Shown piece by piece: positions 52,982-63,041 of a DNA stretch of 64,000 nt. Positions within the stretch are counted from its first letter, which is position 1; each line of letters begins with the position of its first letter. The stretch comes from Herbaspirillum sp. (GTDB lineage: Bacteria; Pseudomonadota; Gammaproteobacteria; Burkholderiales; Burkholderiaceae_D): contig NZ_JAGIBI010000002.1 of NCBI RefSeq assembly GCF_017744395.1, positions 248,001 to 312,000 on the forward strand, read 5' to 3'. The notes beneath the pieces were generated by a model, which saw nothing but the letters and a program-made list of their open reading frames with translations, was not told where the DNA came from and did not search any database. Position numbers and translations under genes: made by a program.

Positions 52982-54061
52982 ACCACCTCCGTCGCTTCAA
53001 AAAGATACGAAACAGATTCATGTGTCCGGACTTGCCGTCTGCGGTTATCGAAGAACGCGCCGGCGGCTGGTGAAAACGCCATTGCCGAAGTGTTCTTTGA
53101 AAGCCGTAGCACCCACAGCAGGATGCAGAAGACCTCGTTTTTTATTCTATTCCTTTTCTCCTTCTGCTACTGATCGAATCGTATCGGGTTTGTTTCAGCG
53201 TGGGCCGGATTTATTTCCGCGTCGTGGAAAACCCCAGGCGTTTGCGCATCCCTTTTTCGCATCCCTTCCTGCCCGCATGGGCCGCTTGCGTGGCGCCGTC
53301 GGATCGCGCGATGAATTCCCCATACCCTCTTGCCCTTTCAATGTGCAGCAAGGCACTGCGGTTGACGTCGCCGCGCGCTATTTTTGCGCGCCACGCCATC
53401 GCGTAAAACCCGGCTGCCGATATGGGAAAAGCGGTGCGCAATGGCGCGGCGGGCCGCGCGTGTTGCGCCGCTTTTTCTGATCGGTTCATCCGTGCATACG
53501 CCCCTCGCTTTAGTTATAGCCGGAATCGTGCCAGATAGGGAGAAACTTCTTGTGCGCACAACGATGCGTATGTCGCGCTTTGGAGGGCGGCGTGCTTTCC
53601 CCGCCCGTTTTCCCGGCGTGGGCGGGCAATACGTTCTTTGACGGAGCCGCGCATTTTTTTGTAACCGCGGCAGGACATGCGCAGCAGGTGTTGCTGTTGA
53701 GCGTCATTTGCCGTGTTTGCGGCGGCGGATATCGCTCTTTCGAAAGCCGTTTTGTGCATGACGATATGCGGTTGACGTTGCGGCCACATGGGAAGTGTCG
53801 TCCGGGGAGCCGGAAATGCGCAGCCGAAATCTTTTAGAACAATATCGGGAGCAAGGTTTTTGGGGAGGGGCATGGCGCACGGCGATGTTGCTGTTTTGCA
53901 TCATTTTCTTGCCTTGCCGGCTGAGGGGCGATGCGCGATGGAATGATGTCGCATGGGAAACTTTTCCGCGGCGAGCATTTTCGGTTTGGCAAATCCGCCA
54001 CGCCGGAACGGCCGGATCGGCCCGGCGGAGGCCCTGGATCGCCCCAAAAGCGGATAAGTCA
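52982..54061. other. Gene-poor region between prkA and the rpmH promoter
   Basis: Over 1 kb with only short, low-quality open frames on both strands, none resembling a known protein. It should hold the prkA promoter on the minus strand. In most Betaproteobacteria dnaA starts here, divergent from rpmH; I find neither dnaA sequence nor exact DnaA boxes. One candidate frame, 53816-54109 (+), has GGAG before its ATG and a hydrophobic stretch, but it overlaps the rpmH promoter and is not accepted. Confidence 0.6.
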
Positions 54062-54091
54062 TTGACAGGTAAATGGAAAATGCAGTCTAAT
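54062..54091 (+). promoter_or_regulatory. Sigma-70 promoter of the rpmH-rnpA operon
   Basis: TTGACA (54062-54067) and TCTAAT (54086-54091) are separated by 18 bp. It would give a leader of about 240 nt before rpmH. Confidence 0.65.
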
Positions 54092-54341
54092 TCAGGGTTC
54101 ACCATCTGAAGAATTGCGCACGGTGCCGTTGCAGTGCTCTTTCAGCTTTCAACTAGTCGGAATACCTACGTATAAAGACAAGAACGAAGCGGGCCAACAA
54201 ATGGTGTCAGCGATGCGGGCTGCCGGGGCAATGGCCAGCAGGGCATCGGTGATGCGGAACAGGCACATTGAGAAGCGGTTCCAGAATTCCGATTTATTTT
54301 TGCTGTTTGCTGAATAAGCATTCCAACCAAGCGAGTCCAAC

Positions 54342-54479
54342 ATGAAACGTACTTACCAACCTTCCGTCGTGCGTCGCAAGCGTACCCACGGTTTCCGTGC
54401 CCGTATGGCTACCCGTGGCGGCCGTGCCGTCATCAACGCTCGCCGCGCCAAGGGCCGCAAGCGTCTGGCTGCCGTATAA
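54342..54479 (+). CDS. rpmH: Large ribosomal subunit protein L34
   Basis: The 45-residue basic protein begins [19 protein letters not shown] and ends [10 protein letters not shown], normal for bacterial L34. It opens the conserved rpmH-rnpA-yidD-yidC-mnmE block. A weak GCGAG site lies before the ATG. Confidence 0.97.
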   Translation: MKRTYQPSVVRRKRTHGFRARMATRGGRAVINARRAKGRKRLAAV

Positions 54480-54503
54480 GCTGAGACAGCGCTGCTGCAT
54501 CGC

Positions 54504-54914
54504 GTGACGGACGTACTTCCTCCGCGCTCTACGCTCCCTGCGTTTTTCCCACGCGATCGGCGAATCGTTAAAACGGATGAGTTTTCATCCGTTTTTCGTT
54601 TGCGCCCCGTTTATCGTACGGAGCATTTCGTGCTGTACGCGCGCCGCAACAGCCTGCCGCAGGCCCGCCTCGGCGTGGTGGCGGCCAAGCGCTTCGCGCC
54701 GCGCGCGGTGACGCGCAATACGGTCAAGCGCGTCACGCGGGAACTGTTCCGCCAGGCTTCCTTGCCGGCCGTCGACTGCATCGTGCGTTTGTCCAGACCG
54801 GTCAACGCCAAAAGCGATGCGGCCACCAATGCGGCGCTCAAGGCGGCTTTGCGGACCGAGCTGGCGCAGTTGTTCGCCTTTTTGCCGAACGCGCCGGCGT
54901 TTGCCGGGAAATAG
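54504..54914 (+). CDS. rnpA: Ribonuclease P protein component
   Basis: The 136-residue basic protein has the RNR-like core RFAPRAVTRNTVKRVTRELFR that binds RNase P RNA, and the upstream KTDEFSSVFRLRPVYRTEHFVLYAR strand. It starts at GTG 54504, 24 bp after rpmH. It is a little longer than E. coli RnpA (119 residues) through an Ala-rich C-terminal tail. Confidence 0.92.
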   Translation: MTDVLPPRSTLPAFFPRDRRIVKTDEFSSVFRLRPVYRTEHFVLYARRNSLPQARLGVVAAKRFAPRAVTRNTVKRVTRELFRQASLPAVDCIVRLSRPVNAKSDAATNAALKAALRTELAQLFAFLPNAPAFAGK

Positions 54915-54920
54915 GAAGTG

Positions 54921-55262
54921 ATGAAAACGCCTTTGCTCCTGCTGTTACGCGCCTACAAGCTGGGAGTCAGCCCTTTTCTGGGGCAGAATTGCCGTTTTTA
55001 TCCGAGCTGTTCCGACTACGCGGCCGAGGCGGTGCGCCTGCATGGCGCCCTCAAGGGCAGCTTCCTGGCGGGCAAGCGCTTGTGCAAATGCCATCCCTGG
55101 CATCCCGGCGGCCTCGATCCGGTGCCCGGTTCGCCCGGCGCCGCCGATTGCGACGGCAAGGCGGCAGGCGAGGCTTCCCTGATTTCCCAACCTTCTTCGC
55201 CGCAGAGCAGCGCGGCGCGGGTTTCCCCTGCTGTGGCCGCCGACGGTTGCAGTCACTCCTGA
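54921..55262 (+). CDS. yidD: Membrane protein insertion efficiency factor YidD
   Basis: The 113-residue protein has the family core [27 protein letters not shown] with conserved cysteines, and [15 protein letters not shown]. The C-terminal 40 residues are Ser/Ala-rich and less conserved. It assists YidC. AGGAAGTG precedes the ATG, which lies six bases after rnpA. Confidence 0.93.
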   Translation: MKTPLLLLLRAYKLGVSPFLGQNCRFYPSCSDYAAEAVRLHGALKGSFLAGKRLCKCHPWHPGGLDPVPGSPGAADCDGKAAGEASLISQPSSPQSSAARVSPAVAADGCSHS

Positions 55263-55278
55263 ACTAACCAATACGCAT

Positions 55279-56976
55279 ATGGATATCAAACGTACCGTCC
55301 TGTGGGTTGTATTCTCCTTCTCTTTGCTGCTGCTCTGGGATAGCTGGATGCGCCATAACGGACACCAGTCGATGTTCTTCCCATCGGCGAACCAGACTCA
55401 GGAGCAGGCCGCCAATCCTGCGGCCCCGGTCGCCAATCCGGCCGCCGGTTCGCCGGTGCCGCAGGCCGCCGCCACGCCGGCAGCGGTGCCGGTTGACGCC
55501 GCTGCCGCACCGGCAGCAGGCAAGGGTGAAACCATCACCATCACTACCGATGTGGTCAAGGCCGACATCGACACCCTGGGCGGCGAACTCAAGCGCCTGG
55601 AACTGCTCAAGCAGCGCGACGTGGTCGATCCCAGCAAGAACCTGGTGCTGTTCGACTCGGGCGCGGCCCACACCTACCTGGCCGAAACCGGCCTGATCGG
55701 TGGCGCCTTCCCCAACCACAAGTCGCTGTTTGTCGCCAAGCCGGGTGCGCGCACCCTGGACAACGGCAATGAAGTGCAACTGGTGCTGGAAGCCGAGCAA
55801 GGCGGCGTCAAGCTGACCAAGACCTACACCTTCAAGCGCGACAGCTACCTGATCGACGTCCAGCACACCGTCACCAACGGCAGCGGCGCGCCGATCAATC
55901 CCTCGCTGTACCTGCAACTGCTGCGCGACGGCAACAAGCCGGGCGGCGAATCGCACTTCTACAGCACCTTCACCGGCCCGGCGGTCTACACCGAAGCCGG
56001 CAAGTTCGAGAAGATGACCTTCGAGAAGATCGCCGAAGGCAAGGCCGAGCACGCAAAGCAGGCCGACAACGGCTGGATCGCGCTGGTTCAGCACTACTTC
56101 GTGTCGGCCTTCGTGCCGCCGCAAGGCAAGGCCCGCAGCATCGTGACCGAACAGGTCAAGCCCAACCTCTTCAGCGTGGCCTCGATCATCCCCATGGGTG
56201 AAGTCGCCCCCGGCGCCTCGGTGACCATGGACGCCAAGCTGTACTCCGGCCCGCAAGAGTCGAAGGTGCTGGAAGCCGTCGCTCCCGGCCTGGAACTGGT
56301 CAAGGACTATGGCTGGCTGACCCTGATCGCCAAGCCGATCTTCTGGTTGATGACGCACATCCACGCCATCGTCGGCAACTGGGGCTGGACCATCATCCTG
56401 CTGACCGTGCTGATCAAGCTGATCTTCTTCCCGCTGTCGGCCGCTTCGTACCGCAGCATGGCCAAGATGAAGGCGGTCTCGCCGCGCATGCAGGCCATCC
56501 GCGAACGCCACAAGGGCGATCCGCAGGCCATGAACCGCGAAATGATGGCGATGTACAAGACCGAGAAGATCAACCCGCTGGGCGGCTGCCTGCCCATCGC
56601 GATCCAGATCCCGGTGTTCATCTCGCTGTACTGGGTGCTGCTGGCTTCGGTCGAAATGCGCGGCGCGCCGTGGCTGGGCTGGATCCATGACCTGACCGCG
56701 CCCGATACGCTGTTCGGCACCATCCCCTACTTCAACATGCCGGTCGGCCTGCTGCCGATCATCATGGCCGCTTCGATGTTCCTGCAGACCAAGCTGAACC
56801 CGACGCCGCCGGACCCGGTCCAGGCCAAGGTCATGATGTTCATGCCGCTGGTGTTCTCGTTCATGTTCTTCTTCTTCCCGTCCGGCCTGGTGCTGTACTG
56901 GGTGACCAACAACATCCTGTCGATCGCGCAGCAATGGGTGATCACCAAGAACATCGAAAAGGGCAAGACCAAGTAA
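55279..56976 (+). CDS. yidC: Membrane protein insertase YidC
   Basis: The 565-residue protein has an N-terminal membrane helix, an Ala/Pro-rich linker (about residues 40-85), the large periplasmic domain (TITTDVVKADIDTLGGEL to about residue 345) and five C-terminal helices beginning near WLMTHIHAIVGNWGWTIIL. The substrate-groove arginine lies in SYRSMAKMKAVSPRM. Length is typical of Betaproteobacteria. It inserts inner-membrane proteins, including subunits of the ATP synthase encoded in this same window. Confidence 0.97.
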   Translation: MDIKRTVLWVVFSFSLLLLWDSWMRHNGHQSMFFPSANQTQEQAANPAAPVANPAAGSPVPQAAATPAAVPVDAAAAPAAGKGETITITTDVVKADIDTLGGELKRLELLKQRDVVDPSKNLVLFDSGAAHTYLAETGLIGGAFPNHKSLFVAKPGARTLDNGNEVQLVLEAEQGGVKLTKTYTFKRDSYLIDVQHTVTNGSGAPINPSLYLQLLRDGNKPGGESHFYSTFTGPAVYTEAGKFEKMTFEKIAEGKAEHAKQADNGWIALVQHYFVSAFVPPQGKARSIVTEQVKPNLFSVASIIPMGEVAPGASVTMDAKLYSGPQESKVLEAVAPGLELVKDYGWLTLIAKPIFWLMTHIHAIVGNWGWTIILLTVLIKLIFFPLSAASYRSMAKMKAVSPRMQAIRERHKGDPQAMNREMMAMYKTEKINPLGGCLPIAIQIPVFISLYWVLLASVEMRGAPWLGWIHDLTAPDTLFGTIPYFNMPVGLLPIIMAASMFLQTKLNPTPPDPVQAKVMMFMPLVFSFMFFFFPSGLVLYWVTNNILSIAQQWVITKNIEKGKTK

Positions 56977-57018
56977 GCGGAGCCTTGTCCCAGCCCCGGC
57001 ACGCCGGGGCCGATCTTG

Positions 57019-57050
57019 AAAAAACCCGTGGGAATTCACGGGTTTTTTTT
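57019..57050 (+). terminator. Intrinsic terminator after yidC
   Basis: AAAAAACCCGTG and CACGGGTTTTTT pair around GGAATT and run into eight T residues. Confidence 0.92.
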
Positions 57051-57155
57051 CGGTCGCAATTTCTTCACAGGCTTTAACATGGTGCTTGTGCCGGGGCGCG
57101 TCAGCGCCAGGGAAGGGCGGCACCATTGGCTACTACGATAATAAAGACTGACACG

Positions 57156-58556
57156 ATGACTTTCGATTCCTCTCCCATTGCCGCCATCGCCACCGCGCCC
57201 GGACGCGGCGGCATCGGCGTGGTCCGCATCTCCGGCAAGAACCTGGCGCCGGTGATCGCCGCGCTGTGCGGCCGCGAGCGCCTGGCGCCGCGCCATGCCA
57301 CCTACCTGCCGTTCCTGCGCGCCGACGGCAGCCTGATCGACCAGGGCCTGGCGATCCATTTCCCGGCGCCGCATTCCTACACCGGCGAAGACGTGCTGGA
57401 GCTGCAGGGTCACGGCGGTCCGGTGGTGATGCAGATGCTGCTCGCGCGCTGCCTGGAAGCCGGGGCGGAAATCGGCCTGCGCCTGGCCGAGCCGGGCGAA
57501 TTTACGCAACGTGCCTTCCTCAACGACAAGATCGACCTGGCCCAGGCCGAAGCGGTGGCCGACCTGATCGAAGCCACTACCGAAGCGGCCGCCAAGTCGG
57601 CCTCGGAATCCCTGAGCGGCGCGTTTTCCAAAGTCATCCATGAGCTGGTGGAGCAGGTCACCGGCCTGCGCATGCTGGTCGAAGCCACGCTCGACTTCCC
57701 GGAAGAGGAAATCGATTTCCTCAAGCAATCCGACGCGCGCGGCCAGCTGGCCAAAATCCGCGCGACGCTGGACGACGTGTTCAAGCACGCCTCCCAGGGC
57801 GCGCTGCTGCGCGACGGCCTGAACGCCGTGCTGGCCGGCAAGCCCAACGTGGGCAAGTCGTCACTGCTGAACGCGCTGGCCGGATCGGATGTGGCGATCG
57901 TCACGCCCATCGCCGGCACCACCCGCGACAAGGTCACGCAGACCATCCAGATCGAAGGCATGCCGCTCAACATCATCGACACCGCCGGCATCCGCGAAGC
58001 GGGTGAAGACGGCAGCGGTCCCGACGAGGTCGAACGCATCGGCATCGAACGCACCTGGGCTGAAGTGGCCAAGGCCGACGTCATCCTGCATATGCTCGAC
58101 GCCGACCTCGGCCCGACGCTGGAAGACGAGAAGATCACGGCGCGCTTCCCCGACGGCGTGCCCATCATCCGCATCTGGAACAAGATCGACCGTTCCGGCC
58201 ACAAGGCAGCGGTGGACCAGATGCCGGACGCCACGCATGTCTACATTTCTGCCGCGGAAGGGGCTGGCGTGGACCTGTTGCGCAGCGAACTGCTGCGCAT
58301 CGCCGGCTGGCAACAGACGGTGGAGTCGCGCTACCTGGCGCGCGAACGCCACCTGCTGGCGCTGAAAGCGGCCGGCGAGCACCTGGCGCACGCCGCCGCG
58401 CATGCGGCGCTCGACAATGAGGCCGGCGAACATGCATTGGACCTGTTTGCGGAAGAGTTGCGCCTGGCGCAGGAACGCTTGTCGAGCATCACCGGAAAGT
58501 TCACGCCGGACGATTTGCTGGGGGTGATTTTTTCGCGCTTCTGTATCGGCAAGTAA
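57156..58556 (+). CDS. mnmE: tRNA modification GTPase MnmE
   Basis: The 466-residue protein has a tetrahydrofolate-binding N-terminal domain ([16 protein letters not shown]), a helical domain, an inserted G domain with [21 protein letters not shown] and NKID, and a C-terminal CIGK with the catalytic Cys. With MnmG it modifies uridine 34 of several tRNAs. mnmG is not in this window. The ATG at 57156 gives the usual N-terminus; an in-frame TTG at 57126 was not used. Confidence 0.96.
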   Translation: MTFDSSPIAAIATAPGRGGIGVVRISGKNLAPVIAALCGRERLAPRHATYLPFLRADGSLIDQGLAIHFPAPHSYTGEDVLELQGHGGPVVMQMLLARCLEAGAEIGLRLAEPGEFTQRAFLNDKIDLAQAEAVADLIEATTEAAAKSASESLSGAFSKVIHELVEQVTGLRMLVEATLDFPEEEIDFLKQSDARGQLAKIRATLDDVFKHASQGALLRDGLNAVLAGKPNVGKSSLLNALAGSDVAIVTPIAGTTRDKVTQTIQIEGMPLNIIDTAGIREAGEDGSGPDEVERIGIERTWAEVAKADVILHMLDADLGPTLEDEKITARFPDGVPIIRIWNKIDRSGHKAAVDQMPDATHVYISAAEGAGVDLLRSELLRIAGWQQTVESRYLARERHLLALKAAGEHLAHAAAHAALDNEAGEHALDLFAEELRLAQERLSSITGKFTPDDLLGVIFSRFCIGK

Positions 58557-58639
58557 GAGGGCGATCAGCGCTGACAAAGCGCTGATGGAGGTAACAAAAA
58601 GTTGCCATTCCCGCCGAAACGCCTGATCGGTTGATAAAA

Positions 58640-58778
58640 ATCCGGGGTGGATGTTACAGCGTGTAAAAACGGTGGTGGCATGGGAGGGGCGTGGATATTC
58701 TGAAGGTCCTCCCCCTCCAATTCATCACCCCTGAGAATTGGATTTAGCCCGCGAGCCGCAAGGTGCGCGGGCTTTTTT
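58640..58778 (+). ncRNA. Possible structured small RNA ending in an intrinsic terminator
   Basis: Downstream of mnmE, potential pairings are GGGAGGGG with CCTCCCC, CCAATTC with GAATTGG, and the terminator stem AGCCCGCG/CGCGGGCT at 58746-58773 followed by TTTTT. Three consecutive stems in 140 nt without a reading frame suggest an RNA. The start is not defined and mnmE 3' UTR structure is an alternative. Confidence 0.35.
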
Positions 58779-58849
58779 ACGTTCGCCTGCAGGAATGATG
58801 CGCCGCTGCTAAGATGCGCTTTTTTCATGACCCATCCACAGGAGTCCGC

Positions 58850-59443
58850 ATGTCTTCCAATCCACGCCTGGCCGATTACCCCATCGATCCGCATTTCATC
58901 AACCGCTGGTCGCCGCGCGCCTACACCGGCGCCGACATTTCGGAAGAAACCGTGCTGACCTTCCTGGAGGCGGCGCGCTGGGCGCCGTCGGCCTACAACG
59001 CGCAACCCTGGCGCTTCGTCTATGCCCGCCGCGGCACGCCCGCATGGGAGCGCCTGCTGGGTTTGCTCAATGACTTCAACCGCAGCTGGGCCGAGAAGGC
59101 ATCGGTGCTGATCGTGATCCTGTCGCGTACCGTGATGGTGCCGCCGGGCGCGACCGATGCGGTGCCGGCCCCGACCCACTCGTTCGATACCGGCGCCGCC
59201 TGGGGCTACATGGCGCTGCAAGCCAGCATGTCCGGCTGGCATGCGCACGGCATGGCCGGTTTTGACAAGGAAAAGGCCCGGGTGGAACTGGACGTGCCGC
59301 CCGAATACGCGGTCGAAGCGGCGGTTGCCATCGGCAAACTGGGCGACAAGTCCATCCTGCCGGAAGGCCTGCAAGCCCGCGAAATGCCCAGCCCGCGCGA
59401 GCCGTTGTCGAAGCTGGCCTTCGAAGGCAAGTTCAAGGCGTAA
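58850..59443 (+). CDS. Nitroreductase family FMN oxidoreductase
   Basis: The 197-residue protein has the family FMN-binding segment RWSPRAYTGADISEE and AARWAPSAYNAQPWRFVYA, with the C-terminal IGKLGDKSILPEGL. It would reduce nitro compounds, quinones or enones with NAD(P)H as a dimer. AGGAGTCCGC fixes the ATG at 58850. Substrate unknown. Confidence 0.87.
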   Translation: MSSNPRLADYPIDPHFINRWSPRAYTGADISEETVLTFLEAARWAPSAYNAQPWRFVYARRGTPAWERLLGLLNDFNRSWAEKASVLIVILSRTVMVPPGATDAVPAPTHSFDTGAAWGYMALQASMSGWHAHGMAGFDKEKARVELDVPPEYAVEAAVAIGKLGDKSILPEGLQAREMPSPREPLSKLAFEGKFKA

Positions 59444-59541
59444 ATAATTTTGGAAAAACCGCGACAAAGTGCTGGCTTTTCTGAAAAGGCTCTTATAGAA
59501 TAGCGGTCTTTCAGCGAGATCCAACGGCTGAAACGGTTTTA

Positions 59542-59618
59542 GGAGTGGTAGTTCAGTTGGTTAGAATACCGGCCTGTCACGCCGGGGGTCGCGGGTTCGA
59601 GCCCCGTCCGCTCCGCCA
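59542..59618 (+). tRNA. tRNA-Asp (anticodon GTC)
   Basis: The 77-nt cloverleaf has acceptor arms GGAGTGG and CCGCTCC, T-arm GGTTCGAGCCC, encoded CCA, and anticodon arm CCGGC-CTGTCAC-GCCGG. A strong terminator follows at once. Confidence 0.96.
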
Positions 59619-59621
59619 ATA

Positions 59622-59665
59622 AAAACGCCTGTTCAACGAAAGTTGAACAGGCGTTTTGCTTTTGT
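59622..59665 (+). terminator. Terminator of tRNA-Asp
   Basis: AAAACGCCTGTTCAAC-GAAA-GTTGAACAGGCGTTTT is a perfect 16-bp stem closed by a GAAA tetraloop and followed by GCTTTT. Confidence 0.93.
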
Positions 59666-59669
59666 ATTC

Positions 59670-59690
59670 CGGATTCGCATAGCGAATCCG
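59670..59690. repeat. Perfect 9-bp palindrome after tRNA-Asp
   Basis: CGGATTCGC-ATA-GCGAATCCG. No T-run follows on either strand, and there is no nearby gene for it to serve as a clear operator. Confidence 0.6.
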
Positions 59691-59792
59691 CGGCCCGCGT
59701 TTGCGTGGGTGAACCCCTGATGCCTTGATTACGCTGGCCAAGGCACTTAAATCCACATCAAATTGCCACTCAGGCAAAACGAATCAATAAAA

Positions 59793-59823
59793 AAGCCGGC
59801 ACTCCCCAAGAGGCACCGGCTTT
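59793..59823 (-). terminator. Intrinsic terminator of the EF-G gene
   Basis: AAAGCCGG and CCGGCTTT with an inner stem; on the minus strand six T residues follow. Confidence 0.85.
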
Positions 59824-59842
59824 CCTTCCTGCGGCAAAACAA

Positions 59843-61948
59843 TCAACGCCCAGCCTTGGCCCCCGTCAGTTGCGCCACTACCTGCCCCGGCGCTTCCGCA
59901 TAGTGCTTGAACTCCATCGAGTAGGTGGCCCGTCCCTGCGACAGCGAACGCAGCGTGGTCGAATAGCCGAACATTTCCGACAACGGCACCTCGGCGCGCA
60001 CCAGTTTGCCGCCGCCGACCATGTCTTCCATGCCTTGCACCATGCCGCGGCGGGACGACAGGTCGCCCATCACGTTGCCCATGAACTCCTCGGGCGTTTC
60101 CACCTCGACCTGCATCATCGGTTCCAGCAGGATCGGGCCGGCGCGCTTCATCGCTTCCTTGAAGGCCATCGAGCCGGCCATGCGGAAGGCGTTTTCGTTG
60201 GAGTCGACGTCGTGGTAGGAGCCGAAGGTCAGCGTCGCCTTCACATCCACCACCGGGTAGCCCGCCAGCACGCCGGCCTTCAGCGATTCCTGGATACCCT
60301 TGTCGACCGCCGGGATGAATTCGCGCGGCACCACGCCGCCCTTGATGGCGTCGACGAACTCATACCCTTTGCCGGCCGGCTGCGGTTCCAGCCTCAACAC
60401 TACGTGGCCGTACTGGCCGCGTCCGCCGGACTGCTTGACGAACTTGCCTTCGACGTCATCCACCGCCTTGCGGATCGCTTCACGGTAGGCCACCTGCGGC
60501 TTGCCGACGGTGGCTTCGACGTTGAACTCGCGCTTCATGCGGTCGACCAGGATTTCCAGGTGCAGCTCGCCCATGCCGGACATGATGGTCTGGCCCGACT
60601 CTTCATCGGTATGCACGCGGAAGGACGGATCCTCCTGCGCCAGGCGGTTCAGGGCGATGCCCATCTTTTCCTGGTCGGCCTTGGTCTTCGGCTCCACCGC
60701 CTGCGAGATCACCGGCTCCGGGAACACCATGCGTTCCAGGATGATCGGATGCTCCGGATCGGACAGCGTGTCGCCGGTGGTGACGTCCTTCAGGCCGACG
60801 GCCGCGGCGATGTCGCCGGCGAACACTTCCTTGATCTCCTTGCGCTCGTTGGCGTGCATCTGCAGGATGCGGCCCAGGCGTTCCTTCTTGCCCTTGACCG
60901 GGTTGTACACGGTGTCGCCCGAATTGACGATGCCCGAGTAGACGCGGAAAAAGGTCAGCTGGCCGACGAACGGGTCGGTCATGATCTTGAAGGCCAGCGC
61001 CGAGAACGGTTCGTCGTCGGACGGGTGGCGCTCGATCTCGGTATCGTCCTCGGCATGGCCGGCAATCGCCGGCACGTCGACCGGCGAAGGCAGGTAGTCG
61101 ATCACCGCATCCAGCATGGCTTGCACGCCCTTGTTCTTGAACGCGCTGCCGGCCAGCATCGGCACGATCTCGTTGGCCACGGTGCGCAGGCGCAGGCCGT
61201 GCTTGATGTCGTCCTCGGTCAGCGGCGTGCCGGACAGGTATTTCTCCAGCAGTTCCTCGCTGGCCTCGGCGGCCTGCTCGACCATGTTGTCGCGCCACTG
61301 GCGTGCGGTAGCCTCCAGCTCGGCCGGAATGTCTTCATACTTGAACAGCACGCCCTGGCTGGCCTCGTCCCAGATGATGGCTTTCATCTTGACCAGGTCG
61401 ATCACGCCGGAGAAATGGTCTTCGGTGCCGACCGGGATCTGGATGGGTACGGCCTTGCCTTTCAGGCGCTCCTCGATCTGGCGCTGCACGCGGAAGAAGT
61501 CGGCGCCGATGCGGTCCATCTTGTTGACGAAGGCGATGCGCGGCACCTTGTACTTGTTGGCCTGGCGCCAGACGGTCTCGGACTGCGGCTGCACGCCGCC
61601 CACCGAGTCGTACACCATCACGGCGCCGTCCAGCACGCGCATCGAGCGTTCCACCTCGATGGTGAAGTCGACGTGGCCCGGGGTATCGATGATGTTGATG
61701 CGATGCTCGGGGTAATTGCCGGCCATGCCCTTCCAGAAGGCGGTGGTGGCGGCCGAGGTGATGGTGATGCCGCGTTCCTGTTCCTGCTCCATCCAGTCCA
61801 TGGTGGCCGCACCGTTATGCACTTCGCCGATCTTGTGGTTGACGCCGGTATAAAAAAGGATGCGCTCGGTGGTCGTGGTCTTGCCTGCGTCGATGTGGGC
61901 GCTGATACCGATGTTGCGGTAGTTTTCTATTCGGGTCTTGCGGCTCAT
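59843..61948 (-). CDS. fusA: Translation elongation factor G, stand-alone copy
   Basis: The 701-residue GTPase has G1 [12 protein letters not shown]2 RGITI, G3 DTPGH, G4 NKMD and domains II-V of the EF-G type (GRGQYGHV in domain [19 protein letters not shown] at the C-terminus). It translocates tRNA and mRNA on the ribosome. It is flanked by a tRNA gene and a TetR gene rather than by rpsL, rpsG and tuf of the str operon, so it is probably the second EF-G paralogue common in Betaproteobacteria. AAAGGACATGCC precedes the ATG at 61948; an upstream ATG was not used. Confidence 0.9.
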   Translation of the reverse strand: MSRKTRIENYRNIGISAHIDAGKTTTTERILFYTGVNHKIGEVHNGAATMDWMEQEQERGITITSAATTAFWKGMAGNYPEHRINIIDTPGHVDFTIEVERSMRVLDGAVMVYDSVGGVQPQSETVWRQANKYKVPRIAFVNKMDRIGADFFRVQRQIEERLKGKAVPIQIPVGTEDHFSGVIDLVKMKAIIWDEASQGVLFKYEDIPAELEATARQWRDNMVEQAAEASEELLEKYLSGTPLTEDDIKHGLRLRTVANEIVPMLAGSAFKNKGVQAMLDAVIDYLPSPVDVPAIAGHAEDDTEIERHPSDDEPFSALAFKIMTDPFVGQLTFFRVYSGIVNSGDTVYNPVKGKKERLGRILQMHANERKEIKEVFAGDIAAAVGLKDVTTGDTLSDPEHPIILERMVFPEPVISQAVEPKTKADQEKMGIALNRLAQEDPSFRVHTDEESGQTIMSGMGELHLEILVDRMKREFNVEATVGKPQVAYREAIRKAVDDVEGKFVKQSGGRGQYGHVVLRLEPQPAGKGYEFVDAIKGGVVPREFIPAVDKGIQESLKAGVLAGYPVVDVKATLTFGSYHDVDSNENAFRMAGSMAFKEAMKRAGPILLEPMMQVEVETPEEFMGNVMGDLSSRRGMVQGMEDMVGGGKLVRAEVPLSEMFGYSTTLRSLSQGRATYSMEFKHYAEAPGQVVAQLTGAKAGR

Positions 61949-62275
61949 GGCATGTCCTTTCAGTGGTGCCGTCATTCCTCAGTGCGTTGCGTGGATGGTG
62001 ATGAAATGATTTGTTGTTGATGAAAGAGGCCTTGGCATGGTGAGCGGGCCTCGATTCCGTTGGCAGCAAGGCAATTCTGGTACTTGTCTTACGCTTGTCT
62101 TGCTCCTATCCCGCCATATTTATGTAACGAGGATTAGATAATAGGAACACCAGGGAGTTTCTTCAAGAGCAATCCCCGATATTTTTGTAATGCAGATTAA
62201 AATAAACTACACTGCGTTGTGCGGTTGCCACCGCGACGGCAAAGGAAATGAGTTCCAGGCAATGAAGGAGTACCG
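61949..62275. other. Divergent promoter region between the EF-G gene and the TetR gene
   Basis: About 330 bp without a gene. TTGTAA (62185-62190) and TACACT (62208-62213), 17 bp apart, make a plausible sigma-70 promoter for the TetR gene. No strong palindrome was found. Confidence 0.5.
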
Positions 62276-62959
62276 ATGATACGAACACGCGGCCGCCCGC
62301 GCAGTTTCGACCGCGAGCAGGCGCTGCAGCAGGCCATGCAGGTTTTCTGGAGCAAGGGCTACGAAGGCACCACCATGGCCGACCTGACAGAAGCGATCGG
62401 CGTGAAGGCGCCTAGCTTGTACGCGGCCTTCGGCGACAAGAACGCCTTGTTCCGCGAGGCGGTGGATTTCTATTCGCGCACCGTCAGCGCCGGGCCGTTG
62501 CGCGAGTTGCAGGCCGGCAACGGCATTTACGAGGATTTATACGCGATGCTGCGCGCCAGCGTGCAGATGTATTCGGGCAAGGGCGGCGTGGCCGGGCCAG
62601 GATTGCCGGCGGGCAGGGGGTGCATGGTGGTGATCTCGGCGATCAATTGTGCGCCCGAGAATGCCGGGCATAGCGACGACCTTTCGCAGCGCCGCCACAA
62701 ACGCCGCAACGAGATCCGCGCGCGTCTCCAGCAGGCGCAGCGCGATGGCGAGATTCGCGCCGATGCCGACGTCACGGCGCTGGGCGACTTCTATACCAGT
62801 TTCCTGAACGGCATGGCGCTGGGCGCGCGCGACGGCGTGTCCAATGCGCGGCTGGCGGCCACCTTGCAGCATGCGATGTTGCCGCTGGAGAGCGTGTTGG
62901 CCGTGCGCCGGAGCGAGGCCCCGCCAGTGCGGCGCAAGGCGGCGAAAAAGGCGGCCTGA
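62276..62959 (+). CDS. TetR/AcrR family transcriptional regulator
   Basis: The 227-residue protein has an N-terminal TetR helix-turn-helix (GRPRSFDREQALQQAMQVFW, then MADLTEAIGVKAPSLYAAFGDK) and a ligand domain resembling the YxaF/TetR_C group. The C-terminus is Lys/Arg/Ala-rich. It usually represses an adjacent efflux or reductase gene; the nearest divergent gene is the EF-G gene, an unusual target. AAGGAGTACC precedes the ATG. Confidence 0.87.
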   Translation: MIRTRGRPRSFDREQALQQAMQVFWSKGYEGTTMADLTEAIGVKAPSLYAAFGDKNALFREAVDFYSRTVSAGPLRELQAGNGIYEDLYAMLRASVQMYSGKGGVAGPGLPAGRGCMVVISAINCAPENAGHSDDLSQRRHKRRNEIRARLQQAQRDGEIRADADVTALGDFYTSFLNGMALGARDGVSNARLAATLQHAMLPLESVLAVRRSEAPPVRRKAAKKAA

Positions 62960-62982
62960 GCGGCATCCGGATCGAGGCAAAG

Positions 62983-63014
62983 AAAAAGGGAGCAATGATT
63001 GCTCCCTTTTTTAT
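62983..63014. terminator. Bidirectional intrinsic terminator
   Basis: AAAAAGGGAGCAAT and ATTGCTCCCTTTTTT pair nearly without loop. It ends the TetR gene and the converging rdgC gene. Confidence 0.85.
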
Positions 63015-63041
63015 TGGATGGATGGTTATTTCACCGGCAGC

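Noticed and set aside
53816..54109. Possible membrane protein between prkA and rpmH
   Set aside because: GGAG and a hydrophobic stretch are present, but composition is poor and it runs over the rpmH promoter; no family recognised.
59577..59777. 66-codon frame on the minus strand overlapping tRNA-Asp
   Set aside because: Its C-terminus (SGRGSNPRPPA) is the antisense translation of the tRNA, a common false gene.
59870..62020. 716-codon frame on the plus strand opposite the EF-G gene
   Set aside because: Shadow of EF-G, His/Arg-rich composition.
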